Shown: positions 1 through 6,926 of the stretch, one piece after another | How the letters are laid out: each line of letters opens with the position of its first letter | Numbering within the stretch: the stretch's first letter is position 1 | Assembly (NCBI GenBank): GCA_049522565.1 | Contig: JBEKNT010000090.1 | Location: 1-19,085, forward strand | DNA: 19,085 bases | Direction of reading: 5' to 3' | Source: JASHVB01 sp049522565 | GTDB lineage: Bacteria > Pseudomonadota > Alphaproteobacteria > Acetobacterales > Acetobacteraceae | The notes under the pieces: model-generated | Told to the model about the DNA's origin: nothing | Databases searched by the model: none | The model's input: the letters and a program-made list of their open reading frames with translations, nothing else | Made by a program: the position numbers and the translations under genes

Positions 1-540
1 ACGAGCATCATCACCAACAATCGCATTCAGGACGGGCCGACGGCGCAGACGAGCTACAGCATCGATTTCGCCGATGGCGGGAACGACGTAGTCACCGGCA
101 ACATCATCGAGAAGGGCGCGTCGGCGGTTAACCGCTACATGATCCATTTTGGCGGCGAGGGGACCTATCCGGGCAGCAGCCTGCTTGTCAGCGACAATAC
201 GTTCATCAATGACCGGAGCGACGGTGCCACCGCTGTCTTCAACCAGACCAAGGATTCCAACAACGTCAATATTCCCGCGACGATCACCGATAACACTTTG
301 TACAACATCCCCGCGGCTTATCTTTTCCAGGACAACTTCGGACCGCCGTACGACGTGACCTCGAACAACGTGTTCCTGCCCGGCTCTGGACCACCGCTCA
401 ATACGTCGCCTGGCTACACCGTGCCTGAGCCGGGGAGTGTCGTGTTGCTGCTGGTTGCGTTGCTGCGTATGGCGATGCTGCAATACACGCGCATTCGCCG
501 GCGGCGGGCGCGGGCTTGCCGGCGAACCGCATTTGCGTGA
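1..540 (+). CDS. Parallel beta-helix surface protein, C-terminal part, PEP-CTERM-like sorting signal (5' partial)
   Basis: The frame is open from the first base of the window, so this is the 3' end of a longer gene (179 codons visible). The visible protein repeats a short turn pattern roughly every 20-30 residues (TNNRI, TGNII, SDNTF, TDNTL, TSNNV). An N-[IFV]-centred ladder of this kind is typical of right-handed parallel beta-helix (pectate-lyase-like) repeats of exported proteins. The end carries a proline-rich junction, the motif VPEPGS, a short hydrophobic stretch and an arginine cluster (RIRRRR). This is the layout of PEP-CTERM sorting signals, which are recognised by exosortase during surface export. 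The tail runs about ten residues past the arginines, longer than usual, so the last codons may follow a small frameshift. Function beyond a surface or extracellular repeat protein cannot be told from this part. Confidence 0.8.
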   Translation, partial: TSIITNNRIQDGPTAQTSYSIDFADGGNDVVTGNIIEKGASAVNRYMIHFGGEGTYPGSSLLVSDNTFINDRSDGATAVFNQTKDSNNVNIPATITDNTLYNIPAAYLFQDNFGPPYDVTSNNVFLPGSGPPLNTSPGYTVPEPGSVVLLLVALLRMAMLQYTRIRRRRARACRRTAFA

Positions 541-828
541 ATCACGAGGTAGAATCGGCAATCTCGTTGCCGCGGTTCTGACTCCAACGGTTCGATCCCA
601 GCCTCTCAGGTGTCATTGCAATACGCCTCACGCCAGGCCTGCCGCTGGCAGTGCGGGCTTGTTGGGGTCGTTGCGGCATCTGGCGGTGTGCAGCGGGCAT
701 CTGACGTGCGGACCCATGGAACCCGTTCTGAGTCCGGACCAGAACTGTGCCGCGGGACAGACCATTCGCCTGGTTCACGTCCAGGGTTTTTCTGGAGCCA
801 GGTAACCCGTCAACGGCGCGCCAGCCCG
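541..828. other. Convergent intergenic region with one short hairpin
   Basis: No convincing gene lies between the two convergent genes. The only structure I see is a 6-bp inverted repeat (CGGCAA at 556-561, TTGCCG at 567-572, loop TCTCG) 15 bases after the stop at 540. It could act as a weak terminator but has no T-tract. Several long frames read through here on both strands, but they lack family motifs and look like high-GC open frames. Confidence 0.4.
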
Positions 829-1182
829 TTAATCGGTCAACGGCGCTTCGATGCGGGTTTCCGCGCCTTGCACGATGCTGACTCGCTCGCCCGGGTGCAG
901 GCCGATGGCGTCCGGCTGGACGATGGAAATCATCGTTCCGCCCTCGGTGCGAACAATGAATTCGAAGACGTGGCCTGCAACAAATGCGCCCTGGGTGCCG
1001 AGGCTGGACAGCAGGAGCCGCGCGGGTCCTGGCGATGCGGCCGGTACTGGCCGCATCGCCAGGATGGTGCCGTGCATCCCGGCGGGCGGGGCGGCTTGCG
1101 CCTTTGCCACCGGTGGTTCCGGGAGCGTCGCGCAGCCCGCGAGCAGCAGCAGCGCGCAAAAACTGGCAGGTCGCAACGACAT
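829..1182 (-). CDS. Small outer-membrane-type lipoprotein (SlyB-like C-terminal region)
   Basis: The product is 117 residues. It begins with a short charged start, a hydrophobic run and a lipobox LLAGC with Cys at residue 17, so it is predicted to be lipidated and anchored on the periplasmic side. After a Pro/Ala linker, the mature part contains GTILAMRPV followed by FEFIVRTEGG and a PGERVSIVQG segment. This resembles the C-terminal beta-rich part of SlyB/Pcp-type lipoproteins, but the glycine-zipper segment of those proteins is not evident. It is divergent from the lytic transglycosylase gene, separated by about 225 bases. A perfect 16-bp inverted repeat lies inside codons 40-52. The lipoprotein call is firm. 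The SlyB likeness is tentative and the role is unknown. Confidence 0.75.
   Translation of the reverse strand: MSLRPASFCALLLLAGCATLPEPPVAKAQAAPPAGMHGTILAMRPVPAASPGPARLLLSSLGTQGAFVAGHVFEFIVRTEGGTMISIVQPDAIGLHPGERVSIVQGAETRIEAPLTD
1027..1064. repeat. Perfect 16-bp inverted repeat inside the lipoprotein gene
   Basis: The left arm is at 1027-1042 (TCCTGGCGATGCGGCC), the loop GGTACT at 1043-1048, and the exact reverse complement at 1049-1064. The hairpin lies in the coding sequence, covering residues 40-52 of the lipoprotein. It could attenuate translation or transcription, or record a small inversion or palindromic duplication. Confidence 0.85.
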
Positions 1183-1407
1183 CGATTGGATTCCACTGAT
1201 TGATCGCTGTTGCGTGATCGTGCAAATTTCGTCCCCCGAAGCAAGCGGTGATTGGCGCGGCGCGGGGGACGCGATACGATCTTGCGCGGATCAGCGATCT
1301 GCGATAAGGGCTTACGAGCGTTTCCTGCCTACCCACCTCAAGCGACGGCCATCCGGCCGTCGTGCCCTCCGGCCATTGCGGCCGCGCCACGACGGAGGCC
1401 CTCTCGG
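1183..1407. promoter_or_regulatory. Divergent promoter region between the lipoprotein and lytic transglycosylase genes
   Basis: These 225 bases separate two divergent starts and must hold both promoters. I cannot pick confident -35/-10 pairs. A 7-bp hairpin (GACGGCC 1344-1350, GGCCGTC 1355-1361) lies about 50 bases upstream of the transglycosylase start. The plus-strand frame stays open upstream to 1252 but encodes low-complexity Arg/Pro sequence before the lipoprotein signal. Confidence 0.4.
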
Positions 1408-2553
1408 ATGCCCCGCTGCACTCGCGTCGCCCGCCTGACCCGCGTTGCCGCTTCGTTCGGCGTTCTCGCCCTGCTCGCCGCCTGCGCGTCGCAAACGCCA
1501 GGCCCTTCGGCGACCCAGGAAGCCGCGCGTTACGTAGAGCATGCGCGCAACAACTACATCCCGCCCGGGCCACCGGGAGATCCCTGGGGCCCGTATATCC
1601 GCGAGGCATCGGCGCGCTTCGACGTGCCCGAGCTGTGGATCCGCTCCGTCATGCATCAGGAGTCCGGCGGCAACGAATATCGCAACGGCCAGCTCATCAC
1701 GTCCGGCGCCGGCGCGATGGGGCTGATGCAGGTGATGCCGTCCACCTATGACGAGCTGCGTCAGCGCTACAGCCTGGGCGATGATCCCTTCGATCCGCAC
1801 AACAACATCCTCGCCGGCGTCGCCTATATGCGCGAGATGTACGACATCTACGGTTCGCCAGGATTCCTCGCCGCGTATAACGCCGGGCCGAACCGGCTGG
1901 ACGACTACCTCAGCAACAACCGCCCGCTGCCGGACGAGACACGGCGCTACGTGGCGATGATCGGCCCGAACATCATCGGCGTGTATCCGGACCATCGTTC
2001 GCCGGCCGAGCAATACGCGATGAACGCGCTGCCGACCGTCATCCCGCCGGGCACCCGCTATGGCCGCGCGGTGCAGTTCGCCAGCCGGAACGGCGGTGGC
2101 GGGCGCGTGCCGGCGAGCATGCCGGTCCAGGTGGCGCAACTGCCCGAGCCGCCGCGCGCGGTCGCGATGCCGGCGCCGCAGCAATACGCATTGGTGGCGC
2201 CGCCGCCCCCGCCGCCGGGCCGTGGCTTCCACCTGATCGCGTCGGCCAATGCCGAGCCGGTGCCGTTCCGCCATTTCGAGGCCGGTGGGCCGGCGACCGG
2301 GCAATGGGCGGTCCAGGTTGGCGCGTTTGCTAACGAAAGCCAGGCCCGTCTCGCCCTCGGCAACGCGCGCGAGCATGCGCATGTCGAGTTGGCGGTGGCG
2401 CATCCCACTGTGGCCAGCGTGCGCGCATCGCACGGCGTGCTGTGGCGCGCACGACTCACCGGGCTGTCGCATGAAGCGGCGGTGCAGGCCTGCGAGAAGC
2501 TGGGCCGCATGCGGCTGGGCTGCGTGGTGGTGTCGCCGGAGTCGCAGTTGTAG
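1408..2553 (+). CDS. Lipoprotein lytic transglycosylase (SLT fold) with C-terminal SPOR domain
   Basis: The start at ATG 1408 gives 381 residues. It puts a lipoprotein signal (LALLAAC, Cys 26) at the very N-terminus and has GGAG at 1394-1397. Residues about 59-190 form a transglycosylase SLT domain. The motif HQESGG carries the catalytic glutamate (Glu85), followed by GAMGLMQVMPSTY, a DPHNNI..GVAYM segment and AAYNAGP, which are family hallmarks. A Pro-rich linker with a run of prolines (about 265-270) leads to a SPOR domain (about 299-377, starting WAVQVGAF) that binds denuded peptidoglycan at division sites. The enzyme is expected to cleave the MurNAc-GlcNAc bond to a 1,6-anhydro product, tethered to the periplasmic face of the envelope. 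It is related in layout to RlpA/MltE-like enzymes, but no precise gene name is justified. Confidence 0.9.
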   Translation: MPRCTRVARLTRVAASFGVLALLAACASQTPGPSATQEAARYVEHARNNYIPPGPPGDPWGPYIREASARFDVPELWIRSVMHQESGGNEYRNGQLITSGAGAMGLMQVMPSTYDELRQRYSLGDDPFDPHNNILAGVAYMREMYDIYGSPGFLAAYNAGPNRLDDYLSNNRPLPDETRRYVAMIGPNIIGVYPDHRSPAEQYAMNALPTVIPPGTRYGRAVQFASRNGGGGRVPASMPVQVAQLPEPPRAVAMPAPQQYALVAPPPPPPGRGFHLIASANAEPVPFRHFEAGGPATGQWAVQVGAFANESQARLALGNAREHAHVELAVAHPTVASVRASHGVLWRARLTGLSHEAAVQACEKLGRMRLGCVVVSPESQL

Positions 2554-2564
2554 GCCTCGCCGCC

Positions 2565-3416
2565 TCACCCCACCTCCGCCACCAGCCAGTCGCGGAATGC
2601 CCGCACGTGGCGGTCGCGCAATGCCTCGGGTAGCGCGACGAAATAGTGCCCCTCCGGCCGGTCCAGCGGTGGCGCCGGTGCGACCTCCGCCAGCATGCCG
2701 GCCGCCAGCAGGTCGGCGACCAGGTGCCGGTCCACCACCGTCGCGCCGATCCCGGCGATCGCCGCCTGCACCGCCAGGGCGCGCGTCTCGAAGGTCAGCA
2801 CCGGCGCGGTGTCGGCCAGGCCCAGCGCGGCGGCGGCCAGCGGCCAGTCCGCCTCCCGCGTGCGCGCCGCCAGTCGCGGCAGCGCGGCCACCGAGCCATG
2901 CTCGGCCAGCAGCCGCGGATTGGCCACCACCACCGGGCGCTCGCGGAACAGCAGCGTCGCCGCGAGGCCCGGCCACACGCCGCGGCCCCAGCGGATGGCG
3001 CATTCGAACGGTTCGGCGGCCAGGTCCACCGGGCGGGTGCCGGTCGCCAGCAACAGCCGCATGTCGGGATGCTGCGCCTGCAAGCGGGGCAGGCGGGGCA
3101 CCAGCCACAGCGTGGAAAAACTGGTCAGCGCGGAGACCCGCACGTCGCCGCTGCGATGCCGCGCCTCGTCCACCGCCCGCTCGATGGCGTCGAACGCGCC
3201 GCCCAGCCGGCGGGCCAGCCGCGCGCCGGGCTCGCTGAGCGGCGCGCCCGGGCCGCGTCCGGCGAACAGCGCGAAGCCGAGCGCCGCCTCCAGGTCGCGC
3301 AACAGGTGCGACACCGCCGAGGGCGATACGTGCAGGCCGCGCGCGGCTTCCGCCAGACTGCCGGCGCGGGCCACCTCGGCGAACGCGCGCAGCGCCCGCA
3401 GGGACGGGATGGACAT
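2565..3416 (-). CDS. LysR-family transcriptional regulator (GcvA-like)
   Basis: The product is 283 residues, near the family norm. Residues 1-60 are a winged helix-turn-helix: PSLRALRAFAEVARAGSLAEAA then VSPSAVSHLLRDLE, the typical LysR recognition helix. The rest is a periplasmic-binding-like effector domain with GDVRVSALTSFSTLWLVPRL and a GIGATVVDRHLVADLLAAG segment, which match the GcvA/AmpR branch. The start has GTGAGG a few bases upstream on the minus strand. It ends 11 bases past the convergent transglycosylase stop. The divergent DinB-family gene starts about 100 bases away, the classical arrangement of a LysR regulator and its target. I infer that it may control that gene; its effector is unknown. 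Confidence 0.92.
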   Translation of the reverse strand: MSIPSLRALRAFAEVARAGSLAEAARGLHVSPSAVSHLLRDLEAALGFALFAGRGPGAPLSEPGARLARRLGGAFDAIERAVDEARHRSGDVRVSALTSFSTLWLVPRLPRLQAQHPDMRLLLATGTRPVDLAAEPFECAIRWGRGVWPGLAATLLFRERPVVVANPRLLAEHGSVAALPRLAARTREADWPLAAAALGLADTAPVLTFETRALAVQAAIAGIGATVVDRHLVADLLAAGMLAEVAPAPPLDRPEGHYFVALPEALRDRHVRAFRDWLVAEVG

Positions 3417-3517
3417 GAGAAAACCTCACCATGGCGGGGCGCGATCTCACTACCGCCGCGGCGCGTGGCGCGCCAGGATGCGGGCAGGGCAGGGGCAGCA
3501 GCAGGAGAGCCGGCGCC
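3417..3517. promoter_or_regulatory. LysR/DinB divergent intergenic region
   Basis: These 101 bases separate the divergent LysR and DinB-family starts and probably contain the LysR operator and both promoters. AGGAG at 3503-3507 serves the DinB-family start. I do not see an unambiguous T-N11-A operator. Confidence 0.4.
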
Positions 3518-4012
3518 ATGTGGAAACCGCATTACGAGCAATTCGCCGCGTATAACCGCTGGGCCAACCGGCGGCTGTATGACGAGGCCGCACGCCTGCC
3601 GGATGAGGCGCTGCGCCGCGATGTCGGGCTGTTCTTTCGCAGCTTGCATGGCACGCTGAACCATCTGGTGGTCGCGGATCGCGTGTGGCTGCGGCGGCTT
3701 ACCGGAGAAGGGGCGGAGCCGGCGCGGCTGAACGAGATCCTCTATGAAGATTTCGACGCGTTGCGTGAGGCGCGCGAGGCGGAGGACGCGCGGATCATCC
3801 GGTTCGTCGGCGGACTGGGCGAGGCGGATTTCGCGGCGACTTTCGAATATCGCACGCTGGCGGGGAAGGCGTACTCGCAGCGGCGCTGCGACACGTTGGC
3901 GCATTTCTTCAATCACCAGACGCACCACCGCGGCCAGGCGCATGCCGCGCTGACGATCCTTGGCGTGCCGGAACCCGCGCCGCTGGACCTCCTGGCAATG
4001 CAACGCGCGTAG
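3518..4012 (+). CDS. DinB/YfiT-family metal-binding four-helix protein
   Basis: ATG 3518 with AGGAG ten bases upstream gives 164 residues, the normal length of the DinB superfamily. The N-terminus (HYEQFAAYNRWANRRLYD) is the conserved first helix. The metal-binding histidines of the fold are visible as His49 (LNHLVVADRVW) and as His133/His137 in FNHQTHHRGQ. Members are four-helix bundle proteins that coordinate a divalent metal. Several are thiol-S-transferases (bacillithiol or mycothiol types), and most in Gram-negatives are uncharacterised. The gene faces away from a LysR regulator, which may control it. The name DinB here refers to this fold and not to DNA polymerase IV. Confidence 0.9.
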   Translation: MWKPHYEQFAAYNRWANRRLYDEAARLPDEALRRDVGLFFRSLHGTLNHLVVADRVWLRRLTGEGAEPARLNEILYEDFDALREAREAEDARIIRFVGGLGEADFAATFEYRTLAGKAYSQRRCDTLAHFFNHQTHHRGQAHAALTILGVPEPAPLDLLAMQRA

Positions 4013-4089
4013 GGAAAATCATAAGACTCTACCGCCGCGCGGGAGACTGCCCGGTTTGCGGCGGCGCCAGGACCATCCAGCGGCAGGCC

Positions 4090-4455
4090 GTCTCATAGGC
4101 GTCTCATTTCATTGCTCGGAAGCCAACGGTGCGCGGCATGAGACGCGGCAGGAGCAGGGCGGTGGATTGGCGATTTGCCATCCTGTGATCGCGGGTGGCC
4201 GCTTGCAGTCGCGAAGCCTGTCTGGGGGAAGCGGCGTCTCACAGACGTCTCGTTTTGCTGTGTGGCAGAAAGCGACGCATGGGATGAGACGGGGCAGGAG
4301 CGGAACGTTGGATTGGGGTGCGACGGCGTCTCACGGGCGCCTCGTTTCTCTATGCGCGGGACAGCGCCGCGCGGGGTGATATCCGGCGAGAGCAGATCGT
4401 TGGATGGGCGTTCTGCGATCCTGCGTTCGCAGGTGCCGGCTTGCGGCAGCGCAAG
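4090..4455. repeat. Three degenerate stem-loop repeats of about 127 bases
   Basis: Three units share the opening GTCTCAnnnGnCGTCTCATTT and the later blocks ATGAGACGSGGCAGGAGC and TTGGATKGG. Unit 1 spans about 4090-4216, unit 2 about 4236-4327 (lacking its last 35 or so bases), and unit 3 about 4328-4455. In unit 1 GCGTCTCAT (4099-4107) pairs perfectly with ATGAGACGC (4138-4146). Unit 2 keeps the same stem with one wobble (4246-4253 with 4284-4291). In unit 3 the stem has decayed. Units 1 and 3 also share the downstream GATCCTG..TCGC..GGTG and GCTTGC..AGCGCAAG blocks. Frames that run through the region look like repeat translations and not proteins. Confidence 0.7.
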
Positions 4456-4643
4456 AATTGCAACACGGAGAACGGGCGGAGGGCCACTGAGGGCCACAGG
4501 AGTCGTGCCGTTACCACGTGCGGGGGACTGGCCGAGCGACCTGTTGGTCTTGAACCCCTGTCGGGGTATCCCGATCATCACGCCCGTTGCCTTCTGCCAC
4601 GCGCAAGCGATGTGATCGCCTCATGTTTGTCGCAGAATCGGCT
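4456..4643. other. Gene-free stretch between the repeats and the minus-strand unknown gene
   Basis: I see no gene. A 5-bp hairpin (ACCCC 4554-4558, GGGGT 4563-4567) is the only local structure. It could terminate neither neighbour convincingly. Confidence 0.35.
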
Positions 4644-5255
4644 TTACGGTAAGTGGCCGGCTGAATTCCGGCTGCCCATGCGGATAGCGGCTAGTTTTCG
4701 CATTTCCTCGATGGCCTGCTTCGCGACCCGTTTGGCGTCCGCCCGGTTCAGGCCGCGTTCACGCATTTGAGCCGTCGTATATCGCCGAAAAATCTTTTCC
4801 CAGATTGGGGCGAAACCTCCCTCTGGCACTTCCAAGATAACCTTGGGCAGATTCACATCGTGCTTCAAGCGATCACCCTCGCGACCAGACTGAATATATA
4901 GGGCTTTGGTGGCTAGGGTTTGCTCCACAAGAATCCCGTGGTTTCTCTGAAGGTCGAATTCAATGATCGCAACCAACTCGGCCGGTCGCAAAAACGACAG
5001 AATGAGTGAAATGGTTTTATCGTGACCGATGATCTGACCCCATTGGCTTGTCACATCGCCTGCACCGACATACTGATGCACCCGGATAAATTCCTCCAGG
5101 TCCGGTCGGGAACTGCTATCGACGATCACGAGCGGAATCAGCCGTCCCTCACCTACGCCCGGGTGAGCAATAGCACCGTCTGCAACAATGTGGAGGGCAT
5201 CCTTTTCGCGCTCATGGCGCAGTTCGATATGGCCTGTGCGGAAACTAAACCGCAT
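4644..5255 (-). CDS. Unknown protein, 203 residues
   Basis: I do not recognise the family. The chosen start (ATG 5255) overlaps the end of the upstream gene by 11 bases, which implies translational coupling. The longer frame to 5276 would start inside that gene. The sequence is soluble-looking with no signal peptide or membrane segment. It alternates beta-rich stretches (residues 39-50, LIPLVIVDSSS; 82-100, ILSFLRPAELVAIIEF) with a basic, helical C-terminus (about 150-193, rich in Arg/Lys/Glu) that ends in a helix RADAKRVAKQAIEEMRKLAA. Codon use and base composition are visibly less GC-rich than in the flanking genes, which points to acquisition with the neighbouring mobile relic. Real coding is likely because the composition is protein-like, but its function is unknown. 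Confidence 0.6.
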   Translation of the reverse strand: MRFSFRTGHIELRHEREKDALHIVADGAIAHPGVGEGRLIPLVIVDSSSRPDLEEFIRVHQYVGAGDVTSQWGQIIGHDKTISLILSFLRPAELVAIIEFDLQRNHGILVEQTLATKALYIQSGREGDRLKHDVNLPKVILEVPEGGFAPIWEKIFRRYTTAQMRERGLNRADAKRVAKQAIEEMRKLAAIRMGSRNSAGHLP

Positions 5256-5526
5256 GCCGCTTCTCGCTGACCACAAGAGGTTCCACGGCCGCCTCGCCTT
5301 GATGACTGTCCGTCAGGACGATCTGATACCCGTCGATCGTGTGCCCGCCTATAATATCGGGCTTAACGATGAAATCGCACCATCCGGAGATGGTGTCGTG
5401 CGCGGCGACTCTGGAAGGTGCTATCAATCGAGGACGGATACTGTTGGCGCGAGGACGAGTATGTACTGATGGCGACAGCTTCACCGTGATCGATGCAGAG
5501 TCGTCGATGCGATAGCGAAGATGCAT
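5245..5526 (-). CDS. Unknown protein, about 93 residues
   Basis: The most plausible start is ATG 5526, although the frame stays open upstream into the resolvase relic and a GTG lies at 5577. The product has a beta-rich look (YRIDDSASITVKLSP; GGHTIDGYQIVLTDSHQGEA) and no recognised domain. It overlaps the downstream 203-residue gene by 11 bases, so the two are probably co-translated. Its 5' end is fused in frame to the decayed resolvase start, so it may itself be a 3' fragment of a longer gene cut by that insertion or deletion. Confidence that it is expressed as drawn is moderate. Confidence 0.45.
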   Translation of the reverse strand: MHLRYRIDDSASITVKLSPSVHTRPRANSIRPRLIAPSRVAAHDTISGWCDFIVKPDIIGGHTIDGYQIVLTDSHQGEAAVEPLVVSEKRHAV

Positions 5527-5544
5527 TTCAATCTGCGCGATAGC

Positions 5545-5631
5545 GTTGTCGGAACCGGCCTGGGTGAGCTGGCGCACTTGCGCCGCGACGCTCTGGCCGT
5601 CCGTCGAGACTCGCGCGTATCAGTATTTCAT
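5545..5631 (-). pseudogene. Serine recombinase (resolvase) N-terminal relic with an in-frame stop
   Basis: On the minus strand from ATG 5631 the reading is MKY, then a TGA stop (5620-5622), then YARVSTDGQSVAAQVRQL and TQAGSDN. Intact serine resolvases begin MKYGYARVSTDGQS, so the stop sits exactly where Gly4 is expected (GGA to TGA, one base). The catalytic serine of the VST motif is present. The homology ends after about 29 codons, where the frame continues into unrelated sequence at about 5544. The remaining catalytic domain and the C-terminal helix-turn-helix are absent. It is a dead fragment of a resolvase/invertase gene. Confidence 0.85.
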
Positions 5632-5744
5632 GCCCTGATTATGGCGGTAACTTCTGCAAAGGAAAAGCCCTTTCTTTTCAGCGGTCTAATTTCCTTGCAT
5701 AATTCTTCAATTTCGGGCAGCGCCGAAATCGGAAATGCGACCTG
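5628..5744 (-). pseudogene. Short coding remnant overlapping the resolvase start
   Basis: A frame of 38 codons without a standard start precedes the resolvase relic. It reads LPEIEELCKEIRPLKRKG then FSFAEVTAIIRA and ends in TGA, overlapping the resolvase ATG as ATGA. The overlap and the helix-like, charged composition suggest the tail of a small gene once translated together with the resolvase, cut at its 5' side near the toxin gene. I cannot name it. Confidence 0.35.
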
Positions 5745-5765
5745 TCATCGCCCGCGCCCGTGTCC

Positions 5766-6146
5766 TTAGCCGCCTGATTTTTGGATGAAGCGCACGCCGG
5801 GCAAGTTCTCAAAATGCTGGTCACAAGTCAGTAAATCGGCTTCGTGCGCCAGCGCGGTCGCATAAACGATAGCGTCCGCGGTCGCCAGCTTGTACCGGGC
5901 GCACAATTCCGCAGCAGACAGGGCAGTCGCCGTGTCGAGATCGGCGACAACGCATGTCTCGGTAAACGCGATCACGCGATCGGCCTTGTCCTCGCCGACC
6001 TCGCGGGTCAGCCATTTCGCCAGTTCCAATTGCACCATGGTCGGCACCAACCATTGCCCGCGGTCGGGCAGTTCGGTCGCCAGCGAGGCACCGAGCGCCG
6101 AACCAGTCAGGAATTCGATCCAGGCCGAGGTATCGACAACCCGCAT
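5766..6146 (-). CDS. vapC: PIN-domain toxin, VapC type
   Basis: The product is 126 residues, typical for VapC. It starts at ATG 6146, which shares a base with the antitoxin stop (TGATG overlap), so translation is coupled. The PIN-domain acidic residues are visible: Asp5 in VVDTSAWIE, Glu41 in QLELAKW, Asp91 in TADAIVYA, and Asp109 in LLTCDQHF. These coordinate Mg2+ in an RNase that cleaves tRNA or rRNA and stalls growth when the antitoxin is degraded. The cognate AbrB-type antitoxin lies immediately upstream. The pair sits next to a resolvase relic and low-GC unknown genes, a common accessory-island setting. The target RNA cannot be told from sequence. Confidence 0.93.
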   Translation of the reverse strand: MRVVDTSAWIEFLTGSALGASLATELPDRGQWLVPTMVQLELAKWLTREVGEDKADRVIAFTETCVVADLDTATALSAAELCARYKLATADAIVYATALAHEADLLTCDQHFENLPGVRFIQKSGG

Positions 6147-6364
6147 CAAACGCGGTCAGTCCGGTCCCGGTAGTCCCCCTGCTTCGCGCCGCGCGCCAGA
6201 CCAGCAAGCTCGTCGAGCGCCGGTACTGGCACCAGCATCATGCCCTCGCCCTTGGGGACGAAGGCGAAAACCTGCCCCGCCTGCCAACCTCGCGCGGTCC
6301 GGATGGCTTTCGGGATCGATATCTGAAATTTCGTCGAAAGTTTGGCCGTGTCCTTCGTCGCCAT
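6146..6364 (-). CDS. vapB: AbrB/MazE-fold antitoxin, VapB type
   Basis: ATG 6364 with GGAG at 6372-6375 on the minus strand gives 72 residues. A longer frame to 6547 exists but adds sequence unlike the family. Residues 1-45 (KLSTKFQISIPKAIRTARGWQAGQVFAFVP) form the swapped-hairpin SpoVT/AbrB DNA-binding fold, with the hallmark F-Q-I-S-I-P-K-A-I-R. The C-terminal part (LDELAGLARG, then acidic/basic residues) is the toxin-binding tail. VapB neutralises VapC and, with it, represses its own promoter, so an operator is expected just upstream of 6364. The stop overlaps the toxin start. Confidence 0.93.
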   Translation of the reverse strand: MATKDTAKLSTKFQISIPKAIRTARGWQAGQVFAFVPKGEGMMLVPVPALDELAGLARGAKQGDYRDRTDRV

Positions 6365-6926
6365 TACAGTCTCTCCATCGATCATCATTTTGTAAGACAC
6401 TATCATGTTGGGCGGAAATCCGAAACCCGCGTCTGTGGCCACGTGCCCGACAATCTTGATCTTTGCCTGATTCTGGAAATCCCGAAGGGCATGATTGCCG
6501 ACGGCTCTGCGATCGGCAGCATTCTGCCGCTCCTGGCTACGAGGCACGCTACCATCCCGACGACAACCGTTGCCGCCGCACCGCCCCGTCAGCCATCCGC
6601 CTCTCGCCGCGCGCGCCGTGCCGCCCGGGCAAGCAGCATGCGGTCATGCACGGGGCTAAGGATCTCGACCGCTCCATCCGGCGCCACTCGCTAGTTGACC
6701 AGATGCCTTGGTTCGCCGACCCGATGGCCCTGGGACAGGCGTTCCCGGGTAGGACCGCGAAACCGATACGATCATAACTTACTTAGAGTCCGCGGCTTGC
6801 TTGCCGCCCTCCTCCCACGCGCTTCTCCCCGCGCCCCGTCCCGCCAGAGGTTTACGCCGCCCCATCCCCCCGCCAAACTGACCGTTCCATCGAACCGGCC
6901 GAAGCCGTTTCGTAGCCAACGGGGGA
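6365..6926. other. Divergent intergenic region upstream of vapBC and the acyl-CoA synthetase
   Basis: These 562 bases hold the promoters for both divergent units. I see no convincing gene. A 32-codon minus-strand frame beginning GTG (VAPDGAVEILSPVHDRM) looks mildly protein-like but has no family match I recognise. A stretch richer in A/T around 6770-6785 (ATACGATCATAACTTACTTAG) is the best candidate promoter segment, without a clear partner hexamer. Confidence 0.4.

Noticed and set aside
547..600. tRNA-like fragment (GGTAGAATC, an anticodon-arm-like CGGCA/TGCCG stem with a 7-base loop, then GGTTCGATCCC)
   Set aside because: The T-stem pairs at only two of five positions and no acceptor stem or complete cloverleaf can be drawn. 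It is better read as a short hairpin after the upstream gene.
542..1609. Long minus-strand frame of 355 codons across the lipoprotein gene
   Set aside because: It overlaps a clear lipoprotein gene and has Arg/Gly/Ala-rich sequence with no family motif, typical of high-GC shadow frames.
4093..4615. Several overlapping open frames on both strands in the repeat region
   Set aside because: Their sequence follows the repeat units and shows no domain. They are treated as translations of non-coding repeats.
6609..6704. 32-codon minus-strand frame with a GTG start (VAPDGAVEILSPVHDRM)
   Set aside because: It is too short, has no recognisable family and no good Shine-Dalgarno.
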